Shown here: positions 58,014-64,000 of the stretch, one piece after another
Numbering within the stretch: position 1 is the first letter of the stretch
How the letters are laid out: each line of letters begins with the position of its first letter
Origin: Denitratisoma oestradiolicum
GTDB taxonomy: Bacteria; Pseudomonadota; Gammaproteobacteria; Burkholderiales; Rhodocyclaceae
Assembly (NCBI RefSeq): GCF_902813185.1
Contig: NZ_LR778301.1
Location: 1,302,001-1,366,000, forward strand
DNA: 64,000 nucleotides
Direction: 5' to 3'
The notes under the pieces: generated by a model
The model's database searches: none
What the model was told of the DNA's origin: nothing
What the model saw: only the letters and a program-made list of their open reading frames with translations
Translations under genes and position numbers: made by a program

Positions 58014-58226
58014 TTACTTCTTGGCGGCGTCGGCAGCGGGAGCAGCAGGAGCAGCAGCTTCAGCGGGGGCAGCGGCGGGAGCAGCAGCCTCAGGCGCGGC
58101 GGGAGCAGCGGCGGGAGCGGCGGGAGCAGCAGCGGGAGCCGGCGCGGGAGCGGGAGCTTCTTCTTTCTTGCCACAAGCGGTAACGGCCAGAGCAAGCAGG
58201 GCTGCAACGAGGAGAGACTGTTTCAT
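58014..58226 (-). CDS. Small Ala/Pro-rich lipoprotein
   Basis: A 70-residue predicted lipoprotein: signal peptide MKQSLLVAALLALAVTAC with the lipobox VTAC, a charged GKKEE, and then a low-complexity tail of about 45 residues made of Ala, Pro and a few Glu, ending ADAAKK. Such tails act as flexible spacers, so it may tether to the outer membrane or peptidoglycan. It has its own terminator shared with bamC. The 216 bases upstream (58227-58442) show nothing I recognise apart from the space for its promoter. Function unknown. Confidence 0.85.
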   Translation of the reverse strand: MKQSLLVAALLALAVTACGKKEEAPAPAPAPAAAPAAPAAAPAAPEAAAPAAAPAEAAAPAAPAADAAKK

Positions 58227-58442
58227 TTGTGTGCCTTTATCGATAGAGTCAAAATAGCCTGATTTTCACCAGACAGCCGGGTTCGAACGCCGACCAGCGC
58301 TGGATTCTAGCATGGGGAATTTTGACGTTACCGTATGCTGCATTGGATTTTTTGTGCGAAGTTTCCGCATGATTCATCGAGTGCCTAGAAGAGTTTTGGC
58401 TGCTGGGGGACAAGGAGTCCTGTTGCCTGGATGGGTGGTTGA

Positions 58443-59204
58443 TCAGGAGGTGGCGCACGGGTCCTGGCGGTAAAATTGCTGTAATTGTTCATAGACCTCC
58501 GGATAGTTGTTCTGGATCATCTTAGGTGTTTCAAAAAATACCTCGCTGAGGACAGCAAAGAACTCCCCCGGATGCTCGGCGCCGTAAGGATCAAGCGCGG
58601 TCTGCTCACCTTGCCTGACATCTCGTGAGAAGTCCTGGTAGGCGTTGTTCATGACTAGTTGCCAGTGTTTGCGGGACATGCCGGGATGTAGGGGTGGCAT
58701 GCCGTTGGCGACGCCGCCATGGAGCATGTCGAGCTTGTGGGCGAATTCGTGAATTACCACATTGATGCCTCGGGGCTGCTCCGTCGCAGGAAACCAGGAG
58801 AGCAGGAGCGGCCCGCCCTCCCAGGCTTCGCCAAGAATTGGATCCTCATATTCGTGTACCACGCCGCTCTCATCGATGATGGCACGGGGAATGACGAAGT
58901 CTCCCGGATAGATGACGATGCCAATCCAGCCTCGATACCAGTCCAGCCCCAGGTTGAGCACCAGTAGGCAGGCCTGCAGGGCAATGGACAACTGCATCGT
59001 CGAATTGAGGGTAAGCCCCTCTGTGGCCGTCCATTGCTTTTGGATGATGAAGGTCCGGGCCAATCTACGCAGACGTATCCGCTCGGATGGTGCGAGACGG
59101 GAAAGGCAGGGCAAGGTGGCCTCCACCCTGACCCAGGTCTCCTCGGGGATTGCCAGGCGCTCGGCAGCATTCTTGCCTAGCCTGTCGCGCAGCCATTCAA
59201 ACAT
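58443..59204 (-). CDS. mtfA: MtfA-like zinc metallopeptidase (M90 family)
   Basis: A 253-residue protein related to Mlc titration factor A, a zinc aminopeptidase that in E. coli binds the repressor Mlc. The zinc motif is VIHEFAHKLDM (HEXXH), and the third-ligand region GEFFAVLSEVFFETP follows. The ATG at 59204 with GGAG before it gives the family start (MFEWLRDRLG); the frame stays open to 59249. It lies after the ppiC terminator. In this organism the partner of MtfA is not known. Confidence 0.9.
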   Translation of the reverse strand: MFEWLRDRLGKNAAERLAIPEETWVRVEATLPCLSRLAPSERIRLRRLARTFIIQKQWTATEGLTLNSTMQLSIALQACLLVLNLGLDWYRGWIGIVIYPGDFVIPRAIIDESGVVHEYEDPILGEAWEGGPLLLSWFPATEQPRGINVVIHEFAHKLDMLHGGVANGMPPLHPGMSRKHWQLVMNNAYQDFSRDVRQGEQTALDPYGAEHPGEFFAVLSEVFFETPKMIQNNYPEVYEQLQQFYRQDPCATS

Positions 59205-59215
59205 TGGCCACTCCA

Positions 59216-59241
59216 ATGAAAACGGGGGCCAAGGCCCCCGT
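59216..59241 (-). terminator. Terminator of the msrB-ppiC operon
   Basis: On the minus strand the stem ACGGGGGC/GCCCCCGT (59222-59229 with 59234-59241) with a 4-base loop is followed by TTTTCATT. It sits between the ppiC stop and mtfA. Confidence 0.8.
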
Positions 59242-59264
59242 AACGACATTCAACGGCGAGGGGG

Positions 59265-60092
59265 TCAGTCAATCTTGGCTTTGGCCCGCAGCTCGCCGAT
59301 ATGGCGTTCCACCACCTGCTGCTGCAGGCGCTGGATGATCTGGGGTTTGGTTTCATCCATGGCAGGCAGCTTCAGCGCCCGGGTTTCCTCAAGCTCTATG
59401 ACATGCCAGCCAAAATCGGATTTGACTGGGGTCTCGGTGACTTTGCCATTTTCCAGCTTGATGATGGCATCGGCAAAGGGTTTGACGTAGTTCGACGGGA
59501 TGGACCAGCCCAGTTCGCCGCCCTTTTCCTTGGATCCAGGATCCTTGGACTGCTGGGCCAGGGCCTCGAATTTCTCGCCCTGCTTGAGCTTGGCGATGAT
59601 CTCCTTGGCCTGGTCTTCCGATTCCACTAGGATATGGCGCACCCGGTATTCGGTGTCACCCAACTGAGCCTTGATGGCATCGTATTCCCGGCTGACGGCT
59701 TCGTCGGAGATGGGATTGGCCCGCAGGTAGTCACTGATATAAGCATTGATCAGAACGCCCTGGGCGGCCAGATTGATCTGACCGATGATCTCGGAGCGCT
59801 TGTCGACACCTTTCTTGAGGGCTTCCTGAGCCAGAATCTCACGGCGAATGACTTCCTCCCGAACTGCCTGGCGCAGTTCCTCCGACTCGGGGCGTCCCTG
59901 GGCCTTTTGTATCGCCAGCAGAAAATCGGCCCGATGTTTCGGTACTGCCTTGCCATTTACGGTGACATAAGGCGCGACGGCTGCGATATCCGCCTTGGGT
60001 GCCGTCGTCTTGGCCGGGGTGGCAGCCAGGGCGGATGCGCTCAGGGATGCGGCCAGGGAGATCAGGGATGCCTTCAGCAGGGGGTGTTTCAT
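59265..60092 (-). CDS. Parvulin-type periplasmic peptidyl-prolyl isomerase
   Basis: A 275-residue exported isomerase and chaperone. A signal peptide (ASLISLAASLSASALAA) is followed by a SurA/PrsA-like helical N-domain (EELRQAVREEVIRREILAQEAL) and one parvulin domain (RVRHILVESEDQAKEII, GGELGWSIPSNYVKPFADAI, FGWHVIELEE). It helps outer-membrane or secreted proteins fold. It is the last gene of the msrB-yciB-yciI-bolA operon, 20 bases after bolA. Confidence 0.93.
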   Translation of the reverse strand: MKHPLLKASLISLAASLSASALAATPAKTTAPKADIAAVAPYVTVNGKAVPKHRADFLLAIQKAQGRPESEELRQAVREEVIRREILAQEALKKGVDKRSEIIGQINLAAQGVLINAYISDYLRANPISDEAVSREYDAIKAQLGDTEYRVRHILVESEDQAKEIIAKLKQGEKFEALAQQSKDPGSKEKGGELGWSIPSNYVKPFADAIIKLENGKVTETPVKSDFGWHVIELEETRALKLPAMDETKPQIIQRLQQQVVERHIGELRAKAKID

Positions 60093-60112
60093 AGGGTCCT
60101 CGGGTATGTGAG

Positions 60113-60379
60113 TCAGGTTTCGTCCGGTGTTCTTGCCGTGATGCTCAGGGCGTGGAAGCCCTGCCCCCTGAGGGAGCTCAGTGCATCATACACCATGCGA
60201 TGACGCTCCAATGAGCGCTTCCCGGAAAAGCGGGGGGATACGATTGTCATGATGAAGTGGCCGCCTCCGGCGGCGGCTCCCGCGTGTCCGGCATGCCGGG
60301 CGCTATCATCCGCAATTTCCAGGAGCGAGGGTTCCAGGCAGGCCAGTAACCGGCGCATGGTGTCGATGGTCGGGTTCAT
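60113..60379 (-). CDS. bolA: BolA-family protein
   Basis: An 88-residue BolA protein. The conserved core [26 protein letters not shown] contains the His that, with a monothiol glutaredoxin, binds a [2Fe-2S] cluster. BolA proteins take part in iron-sulfur traffic and stress-related transcription. It overlaps the YciI gene by four bases and is translationally coupled to it. Confidence 0.93.
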   Translation of the reverse strand: MNPTIDTMRRLLACLEPSLLEIADDSARHAGHAGAAAGGGHFIMTIVSPRFSGKRSLERHRMVYDALSSLRGQGFHALSITARTPDET

Positions 60380-60678
60380 CGAGGAAATACCCGGTTGAAG
60401 GGGCGGACATTCACCAAGCCATAGACCCCGGCGGTCACATAGGGATCCGTTTGTGCCCAGTCTCGAGCAGCCTCCAGGGAATCGAATTCGGCCACGATCA
60501 GGCTACCAGAAAAGCCGGCCGGTCCCGGTGCAGGGCTGTCGATGGCAGGGAAGGGGCCGGCCAGCAGCAGCCGTCCTTCGGCCTGCAAGTTCTCCAGTCT
60601 GGCCAGGTGAGCCGGGCGAGCGGCAAGTCTCTTTTCCAGGCTGTTGGGCCGATCTTCGGCAATCACCGCGTAATACAT
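60376..60678 (-). CDS. yciI: YciI-family protein
   Basis: A 100-residue ferredoxin-like alpha/beta protein of the YciI/YCII family. The His-Asp motif residues lie in [17 protein letters not shown] and in the DPYVTAGVY segment. The family is related to chlorodismutase-type and muconolactone-like folds but its reaction is unknown. It starts on the last base of the yciB stop (TGATG) and overlaps bolA, so all three are coupled. Confidence 0.92.
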   Translation of the reverse strand: MYYAVIAEDRPNSLEKRLAARPAHLARLENLQAEGRLLLAGPFPAIDSPAPGPAGFSGSLIVAEFDSLEAARDWAQTDPYVTAGVYGLVNVRPFNRVFPR

Positions 60679-61223
60679 CAGGGCTTTTCCTCATTTTCCG
60701 ATTCGACGTATTTCCCCAGGAACAGGCTCTGGGCAATGACAAAGACCAGCATCAGACCCATGCCGCCGAAGAGTTTGAAGTTGACCCAGATATCGGTGGA
60801 AAACGAAAAGGCGATGATCAGGTTGAGACCGCCCATAGTGAGAAAGAAAATCACCCATGCGCCATTCAGGCGTGCCCAAATCTTGTCGGGCAGGGTGATC
60901 TGCTCACCCAGCATGGTCCGGATCAGGTTCCTGCGGAACAGTAGGGCCGATGCGGCCAGGGTGGTGGCGAACAGCCAGTAAAGCACGGTGGGTTTCCACT
61001 TGATGAAGATCTCATCATGGAGCAATAGGGTCGCGCCACCAAAAACCGTCACCAGGGCCAGGCTGACCCAGAGCATGGTGTCTACCTTGCCATGGCGCCA
61101 CCAGACCCAGGCCACCTGGAGCCCGGTGGCCGCGATGGCGACGGCAGTCGCGGTGAATACACCGGCGAGTTTGAAGGCGATGAAAAAAAGAATGATCGGG
61201 AACAGATCGAACAGGAATTTCAT
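60678..61223 (-). CDS. yciB: Inner-membrane protein YciB (septation protein A)
   Basis: A 181-residue integral membrane protein with five hydrophobic segments ([81 protein letters not shown]) and the conserved [16 protein letters not shown] and [15 protein letters not shown]. YciB is involved in cell envelope and division integrity. It overlaps msrB by four bases and yciI by one. Confidence 0.94.
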   Translation of the reverse strand: MKFLFDLFPIILFFIAFKLAGVFTATAVAIAATGLQVAWVWWRHGKVDTMLWVSLALVTVFGGATLLLHDEIFIKWKPTVLYWLFATTLAASALLFRRNLIRTMLGEQITLPDKIWARLNGAWVIFFLTMGGLNLIIAFSFSTDIWVNFKLFGGMGLMLVFVIAQSLFLGKYVESENEEKP

Positions 61224-61624
61224 GGGGCCGGGTTCTTTTCCAATTTGAGGGCAGCCGAATTGATGCAGTAGCGCAGACCCGTGGGGGCGGGGCCGTCATC
61301 GAAAACATGGCCAAGGTGGGCGCCGCAGCCGGTGCAGGTAACTTCAACGCGGCGCATATTGTGGCTCAAGTCGACATTTTCGGTGATTTCGGCGGTTTCG
61401 GCCGGATGCCAGAAACTGGGCCAGCCGCAGCCTGCATCAAATTTCTGCGCCGAGGTGAACAAGGGCGCGCCGCAGCAGACGCAACAATATAGCCCCTCCT
61501 CGTCGTAGTTCCAGTAGCGGCCGGTAAAGGGGTATTCGGTCCCTTTTTCTCGGGTGACGTGATACTCGATCTCGCTCAGTTCCTCGCGCCATGCCGCATC
61601 GCTCTTGGTCGGGTATTTGCTCAT
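61220..61624 (-). CDS. msrB: Peptide-methionine (R)-S-oxide reductase
   Basis: A 134-residue MsrB enzyme that repairs the R form of methionine sulfoxide. Zinc ligands are in CVCCG and CTGCG, the family motif GCGWPSFW is present, and the catalytic Cys is in [13 protein letters not shown]. The frame is open to 61825, but the ATG at 61624 follows GGAGGAAA and gives the family length. It is the first gene of the coupled msrB-yciB-yciI-bolA-ppiC operon; its promoter is probably in the gap 61625-61712. Confidence 0.96.
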   Translation of the reverse strand: MSKYPTKSDAAWREELSEIEYHVTREKGTEYPFTGRYWNYDEEGLYCCVCCGAPLFTSAQKFDAGCGWPSFWHPAETAEITENVDLSHNMRRVEVTCTGCGAHLGHVFDDGPAPTGLRYCINSAALKLEKNPAP

Positions 61625-61712
61625 GGGGTTTCCTCCGAAAAATTGCCATGGCACCATGGGACTACGTGTACCCCGGAAGATTCCCTGCAATTCTGATCGG
61701 GCAGGCGAAGGC

Positions 61713-62885
61713 TCAATGCAGGTGCCTGGGAATTTCGCTGGTCCGACCCTCGGGAACCTCTGCATGCATAGGTTCACCGTCGGGATTGGGATAGAGCGGG
61801 GTACCGCAGTCGTCGCAATATTCAAGGGGGAAGCGGTGCTCCAGTTGCATCACCTGGACAACCCCGGCTTCCTTCAGTGTTGCTTCGATCTGGGCTGGTA
61901 TGTCGCTGCTTTCATCCTCGGCTTCCAACAGGGGCCAGACCACGCCATGTACAACCTGGGCGGAGTCACCCAGGGTCATCCCGATCCGGTATTCCTCCAG
62001 CCGTTGGTCATGGAAGGGCGCGATGACGGCTCGAATCTGGTCGGGCATCACGTTCAGCGTGGCCTGCAGGAAGGCCAGCGCCGCGCGCAAGGCGTGGGGA
62101 CGGGACTGGCGATCCGCGTCGCGGCAGGCGGCATGGTAGGACGAGGGGGGCAACAGTTCGAAGGCGCAGGCCGGCAGGGCCGGTTTCAGGGCCTCACCCC
62201 CCTGGGTTTGCCAGTGACGGAAAGCGATGTCCCGGTTACCGTCGGATTCCTGCCAGCGGAAGATTGCCTCTCCTCGTGGTACCGCTACTACACCCAGCAG
62301 ATAGCGGGTATCCGACAGAAAACTGATGGTCTCGGGCAGCGTTGCCGGGTCTATGTGGTCGTTTTGTTGCTGGAGGGCGGCCCGGCCGAGTTTTTTTGTC
62401 AAACGCAAGGTGTCGCAGTAGGTCTGGGGTAACTGGTCCGGGCTGAACAAAACATCGGCCAGGGTCAGCCGGACCTGGGTGGTCAGGATGTGGGCCTGCA
62501 ACTGGACCCTGAGATTGTTCAGTATCTCCGCCGACAGGGGGCCGGAGGGGATGCTGTAGCGGGACCAGGCCAGGATGGGGGCCGCAATCAGCAGCAGATC
62601 GAATTCCCCCGTGCTTTCCCCGGTACGGCTTTCGCTGCGGGATTCCACCAGGTCGGCCAGATTGTCATAGCCCCGTTCCCCGGTCTGGAACAGATGATCC
62701 AGGGCGGCATTGAGGGCGGTCTCCTCGTCTGCCTCCAGTAATGCGTCGATCAGGGCGATGAGCCGGGTCTCCCAGAAGGTGTCCTCGATGCGGCTCGACG
62801 ACAAGCCCAGGGCCTGGGCCAAGTTGCAGAGGGTTTCAACATCCGGGGTCTGCTTGCTGCGTCTGGAAAATCTGGATCGTTTCAC
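61713..62885 (-). CDS. DUF2863 family protein
   Basis: A 390-residue protein of a family found mainly in betaproteobacteria. The start I choose is a GTG at 62885, giving the family-like opening [10 protein letters not shown] (residues 1-10). The ATG at 63047 would need a run through the intergenic region and would overlap the divergent DUF47 gene. A C-terminal [16 protein letters not shown] resembles a small zinc ribbon. No Shine-Dalgarno is clear, which lowers certainty on the start. Function unknown. The msrB gene follows 88 bases later. Confidence 0.8.
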   Translation of the reverse strand: MKRSRFSRRSKQTPDVETLCNLAQALGLSSSRIEDTFWETRLIALIDALLEADEETALNAALDHLFQTGERGYDNLADLVESRSESRTGESTGEFDLLLIAAPILAWSRYSIPSGPLSAEILNNLRVQLQAHILTTQVRLTLADVLFSPDQLPQTYCDTLRLTKKLGRAALQQQNDHIDPATLPETISFLSDTRYLLGVVAVPRGEAIFRWQESDGNRDIAFRHWQTQGGEALKPALPACAFELLPPSSYHAACRDADRQSRPHALRAALAFLQATLNVMPDQIRAVIAPFHDQRLEEYRIGMTLGDSAQVVHGVVWPLLEAEDESSDIPAQIEATLKEAGVVQVMQLEHRFPLEYCDDCGTPLYPNPDGEPMHAEVPEGRTSEIPRHLH

Positions 62886-62997
62886 GAGGGGGGCGCAGGG
62901 AGAGTTGTCGTCCCGGGGATTGTAGCAACTCCATTCAGCTCGGCTGTTCCCAAGCTGATAGACTGCGCCCCGTTCCAACCATTTTGGCGACTCTGTT

Positions 62998-63636
62998 ATG
63001 TTCTCAAAGCTGATGCCCAAGGAAGGGAAGTTCTTTGAACTTTTCAACGCTCATGCGGAGCTGGTGGTGCTGGGGGTGCGCCAGTTGGCCGCTCTGGTGG
63101 CCGATGTCGGTAACGGGTCCGAAACCCTGGGGCGGCATGCCCAGGCCATTGACGAGACCGAAACACGGGCCGACAAGATCACCCATGACACGATGGCCTT
63201 GCTCCACACGGTATTCACCACGCCCCTTAATCGGGATGAGATTCACCAATTGATCACCCGCATGGATGACATCCTGGACCTGATCCAGGATGTGGCGGAA
63301 TCCATGTATCTGTACGACGTGCGTCAGCTCACCGAGGAAGCCAGGCGGCTTTCGGATATCTGTATCTCCTGTTGCGAACGGGTCAAGACAGCGGTTTCCC
63401 TGCTGGGAGACATGGGCCATGCCCAGGCGATCCTGCGTACCTGCCAGGAAATCGATCAACTGGAATCCGACGCCGATCGGGTGATGCGCCAGGGTATGGC
63501 CAAGCTGTTCCGGGAAGAGACGGATGTGCGGCAACTCATCAAGCTCAAGGGCATCTACGAATTACTGGAGTCGGTGACCGATCGTTGTGAGGATGTGGCC
63601 AATATCATCGAGGGCATTGTCCTCGAGAATTCCTGA
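62998..63636 (+). CDS. DUF47 PhoU-like protein, PiT partner
   Basis: A 212-residue all-helical protein of the DUF47/PhoU-like family. Features include the DETETRADKI and DQLESDADRV heptads and FTTPLNRDEIHQLITRMDDILD, which carry acidic metal-binding residues. DUF47 proteins occur with PiT transporters and are thought to regulate or assist phosphate uptake. The PiT gene follows 15 bases later on the same strand. Confidence 0.94.
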   Translation: MFSKLMPKEGKFFELFNAHAELVVLGVRQLAALVADVGNGSETLGRHAQAIDETETRADKITHDTMALLHTVFTTPLNRDEIHQLITRMDDILDLIQDVAESMYLYDVRQLTEEARRLSDICISCCERVKTAVSLLGDMGHAQAILRTCQEIDQLESDADRVMRQGMAKLFREETDVRQLIKLKGIYELLESVTDRCEDVANIIEGIVLENS

Positions 63637-63651
63637 CCGGGTTTCGCAATC

Positions 63652-64000
63652 ATGTCCAGTCTGGAAATAGGGCTGCCGGTCATCATATTGCTGGTGGTCC
63701 TGGCCTTGCTCTTCGACTTCATGAATGGCTTTCATGATGCGGCCAACTCCATCGCCACCGTAGTTTCCACTCGGGTTCTGAAGCCCCATCAGGCAGTGTT
63801 GTGGGCCGCTCTCTTCAATGTCATTGCCATTTTCATCTTCCAGCTCAAGGTGGCGACCACCATTGGCAAGGGCACCATTGATCCGGTCATTGTCGATCAT
63901 TATGTGATCTTCGGCGCCTTGGTAGGAGCCATTCTCTGGAATGTGATCACCTGGTATTACGGCATTCCCTCCAGTTCTTCCCATGCCCTGATCGGTGGTC
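63652..64000 (+). CDS. PiT-family inorganic phosphate transporter, 3' end outside the window
   Basis: The first 116 residues of a phosphate:cation symporter. The N-terminal signature FDFMNGFHDAANSIATVVST is characteristic of PiT proteins, followed by WAALFNVIAIFIF and YYGIPSSSSHALIGG. The ATG at 63652 starts 15 bases after the DUF47 stop. The gene runs off the window. Confidence 0.95.
   Translation, partial: MSSLEIGLPVIILLVVLALLFDFMNGFHDAANSIATVVSTRVLKPHQAVLWAALFNVIAIFIFQLKVATTIGKGTIDPVIVDHYVIFGALVGAILWNVITWYYGIPSSSSHALIGG

Noticed and set aside
57982..58257. Ala/Gly-rich plus-strand frame of 91 codons
   Set aside because: It is the opposite strand of the small lipoprotein gene, which has a signal peptide, lipobox and terminator.

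Overview
The window reads as a high-GC betaproteobacterial chromosome. This is inferred from the housekeeping order tRNA-Leu(UAG)-tig-clpP-clpX-lon, surE-pcm-nlpD-rpoS, dapA-bamC and DUF47-PiT, together with a DUF2863 protein. Those gene groups and the catabolic content fit the Rhodocyclales/Sterolibacteriaceae type of degrader (Sterolibacterium, Denitratisoma, Georgfuchsia), but the genus is an inference and cannot be proved from the sequence alone. No insertion sequence, integrase, CRISPR array or rRNA was seen.

Left part (1-34.5 kb) is a catabolic and uptake region. It opens with a 5'-truncated AraC regulator and an F420-reductase-like oxidoreductase. A four-gene envelope operon follows: YCF48 propeller, MMPL/RND pump, DUF1302 and DUF1329. 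Next come glutaryl-CoA dehydrogenase (gcdH) with its divergent LysR regulator and an AraC regulator. A minus-strand operon then carries an Asp/Glu-racemase-fold protein, a two-subunit xanthine-oxidase-family molybdoenzyme (IorAB type), a cupin and an acyl-CoA dehydrogenase with Asp at the catalytic Glu position. A divergent GAPDH and a TonB-dependent receptor are next. A four-gene operon follows, encoding an FeS subunit, a DmsC-like membrane subunit, a MoaD-like protein and a DMSO-reductase-family catalytic subunit; its subunit sizes and lack of Tat signals recall phenylacetyl-CoA:acceptor oxidoreductase (PadBCD). The block ends with a LysR/racemase divergent pair, a second TonB receptor, an aldo/keto reductase and a third molybdoenzyme. 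Three molybdoenzymes, two outer-membrane receptors, CoA-ester dehydrogenases and five regulators together suggest uptake and oxidation of hydrophobic or aromatic substrates, feeding into glutaryl-CoA. The substrates are not shown by the sequence.

Right part (34.5-64 kb) is mostly core genome. It holds the protein-quality-control block (tig, clpP, clpX, lon, with a good sigma-32 promoter before lon), squalene synthesis hpnCDE, a glutathione transferase, htpG (also with a sigma-32 promoter) and surE-pcm-nlpD-rpoS. It continues with mltB, a TgpA/DUF58/MoxR set, a histone-deacetylase-like protein, dapA-bamC, a tiny Ala/Pro-rich lipoprotein and mtfA. A tightly coupled msrB-yciB-yciI-bolA-ppiC operon, DUF2863 and a DUF47-PiT phosphate transport pair cut by the window end complete it.

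The strongest leads for new biology are the MoaD-like protein without a C-terminal GlyGly inside the Pad-like molybdoenzyme operon, a racemase paralogue in which both catalytic cysteines are replaced, the envelope quartet, and a GAPDH with altered phosphate-site residues.
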